Positions 1-8,303 of a DNA stretch of 23,901 nucleotides are shown in pieces. The notes beneath the pieces are model-generated. The model was not told the DNA's origin, did not search any database, and saw only the letters and a list, made by a program, of their open reading frames with translations. The stretch comes from JAEZDP01 sp964430855 (GTDB lineage Bacteria; Acidobacteriota; Vicinamibacteria; Vicinamibacterales; Vicinamibacteraceae), in the NCBI GenBank assembly GCA_964430855.1, contig CAYSHC010000058.1, forward strand, positions 1 to 23,901, read 5' to 3'. How positions within the stretch are numbered: the stretch's first letter is position 1; each line of letters opens with the position of its first letter. The position numbers and the translations under genes are program-made.

Positions 1-984
1 GCGGCGCTCGGCGACCGAGACGCTGCCGTACAGCGCCTGACGCTTGCCGCCATCGACTACGGCGAGTCCTACTACGGCCGCCTGGCCATCTCGGCCCTCG
101 AGCGGCTCGAGGCGCCGATCCCCACGAGCGAGGACGCGGCGGCGGCACGCGCGTACCTCGTGGTGGCGCTGGACGAGTCGGTGCCCGGCGAGCCGCAGGC
201 CGACCGCCAGGTGGCGGGCGTCGAGGCCGTCGACGCCGACGAGACGCCGGCCTCGTTCAGCGCGAACGAGTTGCCGCCGACGGCCGAGGCCATCGAGTGG
301 CTCGTCTCGGCCGGGCTGCTCGAGGAGGCGCGCGAGGAGGTGCGGTATGCGCAGCGCGCGTGGGGCTCGCATCCGCGGCTCGACGCGACGCTGGCGTGGA
401 CGTACCGGCAGGAAGGCGAGATGCGGCCGGCCATCAACACGATGCGCCGCGCCTATCCGCAGTACCTGTCGGTGCAGGGCACGGCACTGCCCCTCGAGGT
501 GCAGCAGGTAATCTTCCCGATCGACTACGTGCCGCTCATCAAGCGGTATACCGCCGAGCGCAGGCTCGATCCCTTCATCGTCGCGGCGCTCATCGGCCAG
601 GAGTCGTCGTACGTGCCGGATGCGCGGTCGCCGGCCAACGCGTGGGGCCTGATGCAGATCCTGCCGTCTACCGGACGGCAGCTCGCGCGTGCCGAGGGCA
701 TCAGCCCATTCAGCACGAGCATGCTGACGCAGCCCGAGATCAACATCCGCCTCGGGACGCGCTACTTCGCGCGGCTGCTCGAGAACCTCGGCGGGACGCA
801 TTACGCCCTGGCGGCCTACAACGCGGGCACGAGCCGCGTGATCCGCTGGAAGACCGAGCGCGGGCCGCTCGAGCAGGCCGAGTTCATCGACGACATCCCG
901 TATCCCGAGACGCAGATCTACGTGAAGAAGATTCTCGGGACGGCGGTGGACTATCGCCGGCTGTACGGGGACCTGCTCGAGTAG
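1..984 (+). CDS. Soluble lytic murein transglycosylase, SLT domain (5' end outside window)
   Basis: The reading frame is open from the first base of the window to a TAG at 982-984, so this is the C-terminal 327 residues of a longer protein. The last ~145 residues form a Slt70-type transglycosylase domain. The catalytic Glu is at window residue 201 in GQESS, followed by GLMQILPSTG, an NIRLGTRYF segment and ALAAYNAGTSRV, which are the standard motifs of this family. The upstream ~170 residues are alpha-helical and Ala/Glu-rich, as in the superhelical part of Slt70. The family cleaves the MurNAc-GlcNAc bond of peptidoglycan non-hydrolytically in the periplasm, leaving 1,6-anhydroMurNAc ends. The signal peptide, if any, lies outside the window. 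It converges with the aminotransferase gene on the other strand. Internal ATG codons such as the one at 160 are not the real start. Confidence 0.93.
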   Translation, partial: AALGDRDAAVQRLTLAAIDYGESYYGRLAISALERLEAPIPTSEDAAAARAYLVVALDESVPGEPQADRQVAGVEAVDADETPASFSANELPPTAEAIEWLVSAGLLEEAREEVRYAQRAWGSHPRLDATLAWTYRQEGEMRPAINTMRRAYPQYLSVQGTALPLEVQQVIFPIDYVPLIKRYTAERRLDPFIVAALIGQESSYVPDARSPANAWGLMQILPSTGRQLARAEGISPFSTSMLTQPEINIRLGTRYFARLLENLGGTHYALAAYNAGTSRVIRWKTERGPLEQAEFIDDIPYPETQIYVKKILGTAVDYRRLYGDLLE

Positions 985-1023
985 GGCGGCTGGAGCGGAG
1001 GACCGAAGAACGGCTCGGCGCGA

Positions 1024-1050
1024 GGACGGCTCGGAGAGCCGTCCCTACCG
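1024..1050. repeat. REP-like palindrome between convergent genes, possible bidirectional terminator
   Basis: A perfect 9-bp inverted repeat, GGACGGCTC and GAGCCGTCC, is separated by GGA and followed by the asymmetric tail CTACCG. It lies in the 68-base gap between two convergent stop codons (984 and 1053). The same palindrome with the same tail occurs twice more, at 4532-4632, so it is a dispersed repeat and not just a local hairpin. It could act as a bidirectional transcription stop, but no T-run follows it on either strand. A partial copy, GAACGGCTCGG, precedes it near 1008-1018. Confidence 0.7.
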
Positions 1051-1052
1051 AG

Positions 1053-2246
1053 TCAGCCGAAGGCGCGCAGGAGGCGCCGCTCCGCCTCGTCCAGCGTCTC
1101 GTCGCGCTTGCAGAAGCAGAAGCGCACGCCGTCACGCCCGCCCCCCGTGCCCGGGCGGTAGAAGCTGCTCGACGGCACGGCCGCCACGCCCACCTCCGCC
1201 GCCAGCCACCGCGCAAACGCCACGTCGTCACCCGGCTCGGGTGGCGTCAGCCCGCGTGCCCGCGCGCGCGCGATGGGCTCGCGCGTGTCGGTCATCGTGT
1301 AGTACGCGCCGTCGGGCGCGATCGGCGCGAAGCCGCAGCGCGTAAGCATGTCCAGGCACCTGTCGCGGCGGCGGGCGTAGTGCCCGGCGAGCGACGTGAA
1401 GTACTCGTCGGGCAGCCGCAGGGCCGCCGCTCCTGCCTGCTGGAGCGGGGCAGGGGCCCCGACCGTCAGGAAGTCGTGCACCTTGCGGACGGCATCGGTC
1501 AGCGACGGCGGCGAGATGGCCCACCCGACGCGCCAGCCGGTCACGCTGAACGACTTCGACAGGCTGCTGATGGTGACCGTCCGCTCGGCCATGCCGTCGA
1601 GCGTGGCGAGCGGCACGTGCCGCGCCCCGTCGTACACGATGAGCTCGTAGATCTCGTCGGTGATCGCCAGCAGGTCGTGCTCGCGGCAGAGCGCCGCGAT
1701 GATCTCGAGTTCCTCGCGCGTGAACACCTTGCCCGTCGGGTTGTGCGGCGAGGTCAGGATCAGCGCCCGCGTCCTCGGCGTGACCGCCGCGCGCAGCTCG
1801 TCGGGGTCGAACGACCAGTCGGGCGCGCGCAGCGTGACAAACACCGCCCTGGCGCCCGACAGCGCCGTGTCCGGTCCGTAGTTCTCGTAGAACGGCTCGA
1901 AGATGATGACCTCGTCGCCCTCGTTCACGGTGCCGAGCAGGGTGGCCATCATCGCCTCCGTCGACCCGCAGCAGACGGTCACCTGCCGGTCGGGGTCGAT
2001 CGTCAGGCCGTAGCGCCGGGCCATGTGCTCTCCGATGGCCGCGCGCAGCGCCGGTGCGCCCCAGGTGACGGCGTACTGGTTGACGTCCTCGTCGATGGCC
2101 GCGGTGGCCGCGGCCTTGACCTCGTCGGGGGCGGCGAAGTCAGGGAACCCCTGCGACAGGTTGACGGCGCCGTGCGCGAGCGCGACGCGTGTCATCTCGC
2201 GGATGACCGACTCGGTGAAGTGGGCGGTACGGCGGGCTGGCTGCAT
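1053..2246 (-). CDS. PLP-dependent aminotransferase, class I/II (methionine/kynurenine aminotransferase-like)
   Basis: A 397-residue fold-type I aminotransferase of ordinary family length. Visible motifs are NLSQGFPDF near residue 30, YAVTWGAPALR, HNPTGKVFTREEL around the PLP-contacting Asn, TDEIYE, and SSLSKSFSVTGWRVGW with the Schiff-base Lys at residue 231. The NLSQGFPDF opening resembles YbdL-type methionine aminotransferases and kynurenine aminotransferases, so it probably moves an amino group between an aromatic or sulfur amino acid and a 2-oxo acid in the cytoplasm. The exact substrate cannot be read from sequence. The ATG at 2246 starts 2 bases after the stop of the membrane-protein gene upstream (TGA-CC-ATG), so it is probably translationally coupled as the last gene of a three-gene operon. 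A longer open frame upstream merely runs antiparallel through that gene's frame. Confidence 0.9.
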   Translation of the reverse strand: MQPARRTAHFTESVIREMTRVALAHGAVNLSQGFPDFAAPDEVKAAATAAIDEDVNQYAVTWGAPALRAAIGEHMARRYGLTIDPDRQVTVCCGSTEAMMATLLGTVNEGDEVIIFEPFYENYGPDTALSGARAVFVTLRAPDWSFDPDELRAAVTPRTRALILTSPHNPTGKVFTREELEIIAALCREHDLLAITDEIYELIVYDGARHVPLATLDGMAERTVTISSLSKSFSVTGWRVGWAISPPSLTDAVRKVHDFLTVGAPAPLQQAGAAALRLPDEYFTSLAGHYARRRDRCLDMLTRCGFAPIAPDGAYYTMTDTREPIARARARGLTPPEPGDDVAFARWLAAEVGVAAVPSSSFYRPGTGGGRDGVRFCFCKRDETLDEAERRLLRAFG

Positions 2247-2248
2247 GG

Positions 2249-3874
2249 TCAGGGCGTGGCGATCTGGTAGATGCGGATCCGTTCCGTCTGCGCGAACAGC
2301 GTCACGCCGGGCACATCGCGCAACGCCGCCGCGGCGTCCGGCGCGTGCGCCATGTGCACGACGATGTGCGTGACGCCGGCCTCGCGCAGGGCCGCGATGG
2401 CCGACGGGTCGGGGAAGGTGGCAAACGCTTCCCAGTGCTTCCCGTAGCTCTGGGGCATGAATCCCGAGTAGCCGTTCAGCAGCGGCTTCCAGTGTTGCGT
2501 CGACGCCCACACGTAGGCGCCGTTGGCCGCGAACCGCCGCGGCTCCGGGAACGGCAGCTCGGCGACGACGGCGCCCTCGACGGGCGCCAGGGTGCGGTAG
2601 ATGGCGGGGATGTCGGGCGCCTCCACGAAGCCCATCGGCACGCGCGTGTTCTCGACGTTCACGACGATCAGGCAGGCTGCGCCACACGCCGCCGCCCAGC
2701 GGCGCCGCGCCGGCCGTGCGTCGCCTGCGATGCGCCCGCGCAGCCACGCCACGCCGAACCCTGTCAGCATCGCCACCGCAAACAGCCAGAGGAATCCGAA
2801 CCGCGCGACGGCCCTGATGCCCTGGAGCAGCGGGAAGCCGTAGTACAGCAGCTCGTAGCCGGGCAGGCGCGGGCCGAAGCTGAGGGCCATGCCGACCAGG
2901 CCGATGGCCAGCCACATGCGCGCGCGTCCGTCACGCAGCGCCACGCCCGACAGCACCGCGACCAGTGCCAGGGCGAGCGGCAGCACCCCGGGGAACGCCG
3001 CCGAGTTGGCCTCCGCGTAGTACGGCGCGGCCCACGTCTCGAAGTGTAGGCGTGCGCCCGTCGCCAGGTAGTTGGGCCACACCGCCGCGTACATCGCGAT
3101 CTCGTCGAACGCGCGCGTCAGCCCCTGGTCCTTCTGCACCCGGTAGTACTGGTACAGGAACGGCGCGGTCACCAGGGCCGTCACGCCGACGGCGAGCGCG
3201 AGCGCCGGGGCGACCCTCCGGAAGCGGTCGCCGAGCCAGCGCCGCGGCTGCACGAGCACGCCCACGACGAGGCTGACGGCCGTCATCACGAGGAGGTAGC
3301 CCGAGCACAGCATCTGCGCGGCGGTGACGACGCCGAGGCGCAGCGCGTTGCGGCGCGTGCCGTCGCGCAGCACGTCGTCGAGGGCGAGCAGCGCGAGCGG
3401 CAGGAACTCGACGTGCATGGCCTGGATGTGCCCCATGCGCGTCAGCGTCTCGGTGTTGAACGCCGCGAGCGATCCGGCGGCAAGCGCGGCCCACCAGTCG
3501 CCTGTCCAGCGGTGGACGACGAGGCTGCTCGTCCACGCCGTCAGCGCCAGGCCGCACCACAGGACGACGTTGTAGGCGAGCACGGGCGAGGCGCCGAGCC
3601 AGAAGAGCGGCGCGCCGAAGAGCGCCGGCACGAACAGGTGCTCCGAGAAGGCCAGCGTACGCGGCTCGGGATGGAAGATGTTGGCGTTGAACAGGTCGAA
3701 GGGATTGGTGGCGAGCGCGTGCGCGACCCACGCCAGGATCCACTGGTTCAGCATCGTGTCGGCGTTGTCGGTGCGCGAGAGCGTACCGGGAGCCGACGCG
3801 AGCGGCCAGGTGTGCACCAGCGCCAGCCCGACGAAGAAGGCTAACGCGGGTAGTCGACGATCTCGTAGAGCCAC
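2249..3874 (-). CDS. Polytopic membrane protein, putative GT-C-like glycosyltransferase (paralogue of the upstream gene)
   Basis: A 541-residue protein with about ten hydrophobic segments and a soluble C-terminal ~110 residues. It shares clear landmarks with the gene just upstream: a first membrane segment ending TWPLA/TWPMA, an acidic loop followed by WVAHAL, NIFHP near residue 70, a (G/A)HIQ motif and SFGP. A Trp-rich polytopic protein with acidic residues in the first extracytoplasmic loop looks like a GT-C type transferase using a lipid-linked sugar, but this is inferred and no substrate is evident. The GTG at 3874 was chosen because it gives an N-terminus matching the paralogue and has a purine-rich GGAAGGGG just upstream, though the spacing is short. 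This overlaps the upstream gene by 34 bases. The frame stays open to 4066, but the added residues are Arg/Ala-rich shadow sequence. Confidence 0.72.
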   Translation of the reverse strand: MALRDRRLPALAFFVGLALVHTWPLASAPGTLSRTDNADTMLNQWILAWVAHALATNPFDLFNANIFHPEPRTLAFSEHLFVPALFGAPLFWLGASPVLAYNVVLWCGLALTAWTSSLVVHRWTGDWWAALAAGSLAAFNTETLTRMGHIQAMHVEFLPLALLALDDVLRDGTRRNALRLGVVTAAQMLCSGYLLVMTAVSLVVGVLVQPRRWLGDRFRRVAPALALAVGVTALVTAPFLYQYYRVQKDQGLTRAFDEIAMYAAVWPNYLATGARLHFETWAAPYYAEANSAAFPGVLPLALALVAVLSGVALRDGRARMWLAIGLVGMALSFGPRLPGYELLYYGFPLLQGIRAVARFGFLWLFAVAMLTGFGVAWLRGRIAGDARPARRRWAAACGAACLIVVNVENTRVPMGFVEAPDIPAIYRTLAPVEGAVVAELPFPEPRRFAANGAYVWASTQHWKPLLNGYSGFMPQSYGKHWEAFATFPDPSAIAALREAGVTHIVVHMAHAPDAAAALRDVPGVTLFAQTERIRIYQIATP

Positions 3875-5586
3875 ACGTCCCCTTCCACGTGGATGGGCCG
3901 CAGGTACTCCGCGTAGGTCGCGAGCTGCTCCTGCAACCGCGCCTTGCTGCGGCCGGCGTACCAGTAGGTGTGGAAGATCGCGTACCGGACGCCCCTCGGA
4001 CGCAGCAGCTCGAACGACTGCCGCGTGGGAAAGCTGCTGAGCGGAATCACCGCGTCCCGGAACCACTGCGGGATGTGGTCGCTGTAGCCGTTGACGAGCG
4101 GATTCCAGTGGTACGACGACCAGAGCATGTAGCGCGAGTGGCGCGGGAAGTCGGTGCGCTCGTACCAGAACGGCATCTCGATCACCGGTCCGGGCGGCAG
4201 CGTGCCGAGCAGGACGTGCGTGGGCGGTGGCGCCGCGGCGTCCTGCAGGTTGATCGGCGCGGTGAACGACTCGGCGCAGACGAGCACCGCGGCGGCGACG
4301 CCGACGGCCGTCGCGGCGCGGCGCGTGCGCATGCGCCGTGCGAGCGCGTCGAGCGCGACCAGTGCCAGCACGCCCATCGCGAGGACGACGAGAATGCCGA
4401 AGCGGCCCGGCGCCCGCAGGAACGAGAACACGGGGATGGCGTGGTAGAGCAGCGTGTACAGATGCGCGGCGGGCCCGAAGCTGGCCCAGAACGCGATGCC
4501 GCCCACCAGCGCGTAGAACACCGTCGTCTCACGGTAGGGACGGCTCTCTGAGCCGTCCGCCTCCGCCGTCTCGTCCCCGCTGCCGAGTGGTTCGCCCTCA
4601 CGCGACGGACGGCTCGGAGAGCCGTCCCTGCCGACGCCATGCCTGCCGCCGAGACCCACGACCAATCCGGCGAGCGCGAGGGCCGTCAGCAGGAAGCCGG
4701 GGAAGAGCACCTCGCTCCAGCGCTCGAGCCACGGCAGCATCCAGCGGTGCGCCCACGCCGACGAGGCCAGCCACGCCTGCCAGTCGGCCGAGTACATCAT
4801 CGATTCCTCGAGCGACCTGCCGAAGCCGAACTCGCGCTGCACGCGCAGGTAGGGCAGGAAGAACGGCGCCACCACGCCCACGCTCGTGGCCGCGCCCGCC
4901 GCGATCGCCAGCCAGTATGCCCGCGACGCGTACAGCCGTCGCGTGACGGCGTAGTAGAGCGTGCCGAGGCCGACCGTGAGGCCGGCGAAGATCCCGAAGT
5001 ACGCGCACGACAGCGCCTGCGCGGCCAGGGCGGCGCCGAGCGCGACGCCGCGGCGCACGGACGGCGCGTCCACCGTCCGGTGGAACATCCACAGGCTGAG
5101 CGGCAGCCCGAAGGTCATCATCAGCTGGATGTGCGCCGTGCGCGCGAACAGGTACGGACAGTACGTGAACGCGATCGCGAAGAAGCAGCTTGCCGGGTTG
5201 CCGGCCCCGAGGTGGCGCGCGAAGGACCACGCGAAGGTGAAGCTCAGGACGAGGCCCGTCATGATCGCGCCGTTGTGCGTGGCGTACGGGTTGCCGCCGC
5301 TCAGCAGGTGGAACGGCACGCCGAGCGCACCGGTGACGACGTTGGCTTCCGAGTAGGCCAGCGTGTCGCGATCGGGATGGAAGATGTTGGCCTGGTAGAG
5401 CGACGCAGGCGACGTGGTGAGGGCGTGGGCCACCCAGGTGACGTTCCAGACGCTCCACTCACCGTCGCCGAAGTTCAGACGCGCGGCTCGGTCGAACTTC
5501 GCGGCCATCGGCCAGGTCATGACGACCGCCAGCACGATGCCGAAGGCGACGCGCCCGGCCCAGGACGCGGCGCGACCGGACGACAT
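3841..5586 (-). CDS. Polytopic membrane protein, putative GT-C-like glycosyltransferase, carrying an in-frame repeat insertion
   Basis: A 581-residue membrane protein related to the next gene (shared TWPM, WVAHAL, NIFHP, AHIQ, SFGP landmarks in the same order). After an N-terminal membrane segment it has an acidic GDGEWS loop, roughly ten more hydrophobic stretches and a soluble C-terminal ~110 residues. It is 40 residues longer than its paralogue. The extra length is mostly a hydrophilic stretch at about residues 319-352, rich in Gly, Ser, Arg and Glu, encoded by the inverted repeat pair at 4532-4632 and lying between two membrane segments. The frame is intact through it. It is first in an operon with the paralogue and an aminotransferase. 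The ATG at 5586 has no Shine-Dalgarno sequence, but a TACCAT box ends 8 bases upstream. The glycosyltransferase role is an inference. Confidence 0.78.
   Translation of the reverse strand: MSSGRAASWAGRVAFGIVLAVVMTWPMAAKFDRAARLNFGDGEWSVWNVTWVAHALTTSPASLYQANIFHPDRDTLAYSEANVVTGALGVPFHLLSGGNPYATHNGAIMTGLVLSFTFAWSFARHLGAGNPASCFFAIAFTYCPYLFARTAHIQLMMTFGLPLSLWMFHRTVDAPSVRRGVALGAALAAQALSCAYFGIFAGLTVGLGTLYYAVTRRLYASRAYWLAIAAGAATSVGVVAPFFLPYLRVQREFGFGRSLEESMMYSADWQAWLASSAWAHRWMLPWLERWSEVLFPGFLLTALALAGLVVGLGGRHGVGRDGSPSRPSREGEPLGSGDETAEADGSESRPYRETTVFYALVGGIAFWASFGPAAHLYTLLYHAIPVFSFLRAPGRFGILVVLAMGVLALVALDALARRMRTRRAATAVGVAAAVLVCAESFTAPINLQDAAAPPPTHVLLGTLPPGPVIEMPFWYERTDFPRHSRYMLWSSYHWNPLVNGYSDHIPQWFRDAVIPLSSFPTRQSFELLRPRGVRYAIFHTYWYAGRSKARLQEQLATYAEYLRPIHVEGDVWLYEIVDYPR
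4532..4632. repeat. REPIN-like pair of inverted palindromes inside a coding sequence
   Basis: Two copies of the palindrome also seen at 1024 lie in opposite orientation: GGACGGCTC-TCT-GAGCCGTCC at 4538-4558 and GGACGGCTC-GGA-GAGCCGTCC at 4607-4627. The asymmetric tail (CTACCG on the minus strand for the left copy, CTGCCG on the plus strand for the right) points outward in both, with 48 bases between the palindromes. Two REP-like units in inverted arrangement are the layout of REPIN elements mobilised in trans by RAYT transposases. No RAYT gene is in this window. The element is translated in frame as a hydrophilic loop of the membrane protein. Confidence 0.7.
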
Positions 5587-5593
5587 GGCGCGC

Positions 5594-5600
5594 TATGGTA
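5594..5600. promoter_or_regulatory. Overlapping divergent -10-like boxes
   Basis: The 27-base gap between two divergent membrane-protein genes contains the symmetric sequence GCTATGGTAGC. It reads TATGGT on the plus strand and TACCAT on the minus strand, both of TANNNT type. Transcription would begin about 2 bases before the minus-strand ATG (5586) and about 7 bases before the plus-strand ATG (5613), so both mRNAs would be essentially leaderless. No convincing -35 element was seen for either. Confidence 0.35.
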
Positions 5601-5612
5601 GCATGCCGGCCG

Positions 5613-8303
5613 ATGCGGCTCCTGGCGCGCCTGATCCTGGCTGGCGCGGCAGCCGTGACCGCCTGGCTCCTCTCCGGCATCGTCACGATCCGGGCGGTGG
5701 ACGACCCCACGCGCGTCGGCCTGCTGCCCGGTCTTCACGTCCTTCTCGTCAGCCTTGCCGTCCTGCTCACGCTGAGCGCCGCCGTGCGCCGTCCGGAGCG
5801 CGCGGCGGCCCTGGTCGCGCTGGCGTGCGCAGCATCACTGCCATGGTGGCCGGTGGACTGGCCGCCCGCGGTGCTGCTGCTCGCCGGGCCTCTCGGCTGG
5901 GCGTGGTTTGTCGGCTGCCTGCTGGCCGTCGTCGAGGTGCCCAGGGGCGGCTGGTGGTGGTGGCGCGCGCGGCGCGTCGTCGCCGACCCCGTACGCGCGC
6001 CGCGGCTGGTGGCCGGCATCGTGGCCGCCCTGCTCGCAGCGGCGGCGATCGCCGGTGCGGACGGCCGTCCCGACGGCGACGAGCTCGACTACCTGATGAT
6101 CGCGCAGAGCCTCGTGGTCGACGGCGACCTGCGCATCGAGGACAACCATCGCCGCTTCGAGTACGAGGCGTGGTACGACGGGGTCCTGCCACCCAGCTAC
6201 CTCCAGCGCGGACGTGACGGCGAGATCTATTCGGTACACGCGCCGGGGCTCGCCGTGCTGATCCTTCCGGGCTACGCCGCGGCGGGATACGCAGGGGCCG
6301 CCGCGACGGTTGCCGTCGTGTGCGCGCTGGGCGCGGCGCTGGTGTGGCGCCTCGCGTTCCTGCTCACCGACTCGGCGGCGGCCGCCTGGATGGGCACCGT
6401 GGCCGCGGCGGGGGCGGCGCCGTGGTTCCTGCACGCGTCACTCGTGTTCCCCGACGCACCCGCGGCGGCCCTCGTGCTCGTCGGGCTGTGGCCGCTGCTC
6501 GAGCCCTCGCGCTTCGCGGGCCCGAGGATGCTGTGGCCTGCGCTGGCGCTCGTCGCGCTGCCGTGGATGCACACGCGCTTCGCGGTGCTCGCCGGAGGCA
6601 TGGGGCTGGCGTTGCTTGCGGGCACGTGGACGCTGACGCCGTTGTCGCGACGCTCGACGCGCGCCTGGCTGCTCGTGCCTGCCGTTGCCGGTGCCGCGGC
6701 CTGGCTTGGCTTCTTCTGGATCATCTACGGCACGCCCGATCCGTCCGCCCCGTACGGCACCTACACCCAGACGGCCTGGCGCCACGTGCCGACGGGGCTC
6801 GCCGGTCTGCTCGCCGATCAGCAGTTCGGCCTCCTGGCCACGGCGCCGGTGCTCGGCCTCGCGATCGTCGGCGCGTTGCGTGCGCGCGCGTTGGCGACGA
6901 CACCAGCCTTCGACGCCCGCGACGACGAGATCGCCAGAGGCACGGTCGTCGTCGCCGTCGTCGTGACGGCGCTGGCCTACACGGTGCTCACGGCTTCCTA
7001 CCGGATGTGGTGGGGTGGTCTCTCGGCGCCGGCCCGGTTCCTGGCGCCGCTCGTGCTGCCACTCGGTCTGCTCGTCGCAATCGGCTGGCGCACCCTCCGT
7101 ACGAAGACGTCCCAGGGCAGCGCTCTCGTGCTCCTCGCGATCTCGCTCATGCTCACGGGCGTCATGGCCGGCGTCGACGGTGGCCGGCTCGGTTTCAACG
7201 TGCGCGACGGCGTCGCGCGCTGGGCGGCGTGGGCGAGTCCCGTGGTGGATCTCGCCGCGGCGCTGCCGGCCTCGCACCGTGATGCGCCATGGCTCGTCGT
7301 CCGCGACGCGCTGATGTGGATACTCGTCGCGGCTGCCGGGTGGGTGTTCCTGCGGGTCAGCGAACGCCATGCCGCGCTCACGCGTGCACGCGTCCTCGGG
7401 GCGACGCTGGCGGTCGCGCTGGTCGCGCCCTCTGCCGTCTGGGCCGTGCGCCAGGCGCAGCCCTGGCATCCCGCGCCCGCGCAGCTCGCGTGGCTGCGCG
7501 CCGACGCGGGGCACGCGTTCGGGCCGCCGATACCGGTCACCTCCGTCGACGGCCAGCCGCCCCAGCGCCGGTACGACCTGCGCCTGCAGTCGTCGCCGTC
7601 ACGCCACGACGACCCGTATACCGCGCTTGCCATCGACGGGGTGCCTGCGGGCCGCTACAGGCTCGTGGCGACGGATCTCGAGGCGGGGACGCGCCTCGGG
7701 GTGGCCGTCGGGCGTGGGCGGCCGACGTCGTTCATCGCCGAGGCCGAGGCGGCCGACGGGCGCGCCGTGGCGGACGTGGTGCTGCCGATGGATGTCGATC
7801 GGCTCGTCGTGCGCTCGTCGCCGCGTGCGCCCAAAGGCGGCCGCGTCTGGCTCCAGCGCGATCGGCTGTTCACCCGTGAATCCGAAGGTGTACCGCTTCT
7901 CACGGCACCTGCCACGACCGCGGTGCGCGCCGGCGCCACGACGCTCTTCTACCAGGCGCGCGGCGCCTTTCCCGAAGGCGATGGCGCCTGGCTCGCCGGT
8001 GACGCGGACGGCGTCGTCGGCATCACCGGCCCGCCGCGCATGCCGGTCAGGTTCCGCGTGCGGGCGGGGGCGGCGACGGTCCTGCTCGAGGCGCGCATCG
8101 GACAGCAGCGCCAGCGGCTGCAGCTCGCGCCCAACGAAGAGACGACGCTGGAGGCCGGACGCCTGCCGGGCCACGGCGCCCAGCGGCTGCACTTCGTCGT
8201 GCACGGCGGATTCCGCCCGGCGCTGGTCACCGGCTCGGACGACGGGCGCAGGCTCGGCGTGTGGCTCGCGCCGGATCAGAACCTGACGACGCCGCTGAGG
8301 TAG
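5613..8303 (+). CDS. Large GT-C-like integral membrane protein with soluble C-terminal region
   Basis: An 896-residue protein. Residues 1 to about 610 are a polytopic membrane domain with a dozen or so hydrophobic segments. After the first few comes a DGDELDY motif at residues 154-160, then DGDLRIEDN and APGLAVLILPGY. This order of an acidic first large loop followed by a proline-containing hydrophobic segment resembles PMT/ArnT-type GT-C glycosyltransferases that use polyprenyl-phosphate sugars. The last ~275 residues are non-hydrophobic, with alternating beta-type sequence (RYRLVATDLEAGTRLGVAV, RFRVRAGAATVLLEARI), and probably form extracytoplasmic beta-sandwich modules. The ATG at 5613 was preferred over the in-frame ATG at 5595 because the latter falls inside a -10-like box. 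The gene is divergent from another GT-C-like gene, and its 3' end overlaps the convergent beta-barrel gene by 28 bases. The substrate is unknown. Confidence 0.75.
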   Translation: MRLLARLILAGAAAVTAWLLSGIVTIRAVDDPTRVGLLPGLHVLLVSLAVLLTLSAAVRRPERAAALVALACAASLPWWPVDWPPAVLLLAGPLGWAWFVGCLLAVVEVPRGGWWWWRARRVVADPVRAPRLVAGIVAALLAAAAIAGADGRPDGDELDYLMIAQSLVVDGDLRIEDNHRRFEYEAWYDGVLPPSYLQRGRDGEIYSVHAPGLAVLILPGYAAAGYAGAAATVAVVCALGAALVWRLAFLLTDSAAAAWMGTVAAAGAAPWFLHASLVFPDAPAAALVLVGLWPLLEPSRFAGPRMLWPALALVALPWMHTRFAVLAGGMGLALLAGTWTLTPLSRRSTRAWLLVPAVAGAAAWLGFFWIIYGTPDPSAPYGTYTQTAWRHVPTGLAGLLADQQFGLLATAPVLGLAIVGALRARALATTPAFDARDDEIARGTVVVAVVVTALAYTVLTASYRMWWGGLSAPARFLAPLVLPLGLLVAIGWRTLRTKTSQGSALVLLAISLMLTGVMAGVDGGRLGFNVRDGVARWAAWASPVVDLAAALPASHRDAPWLVVRDALMWILVAAAGWVFLRVSERHAALTRARVLGATLAVALVAPSAVWAVRQAQPWHPAPAQLAWLRADAGHAFGPPIPVTSVDGQPPQRRYDLRLQSSPSRHDDPYTALAIDGVPAGRYRLVATDLEAGTRLGVAVGRGRPTSFIAEAEAADGRAVADVVLPMDVDRLVVRSSPRAPKGGRVWLQRDRLFTRESEGVPLLTAPATTAVRAGATTLFYQARGAFPEGDGAWLAGDADGVVGITGPPRMPVRFRVRAGAATVLLEARIGQQRQRLQLAPNEETTLEAGRLPGHGAQRLHFVVHGGFRPALVTGSDDGRRLGVWLAPDQNLTTPLR

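Noticed and set aside
297..2270. A 657-codon plus-strand open frame spanning the transglycosylase end and the aminotransferase
   Set aside because: It overlaps two well-supported genes in other frames and has only low-complexity Arg/Ala sequence.
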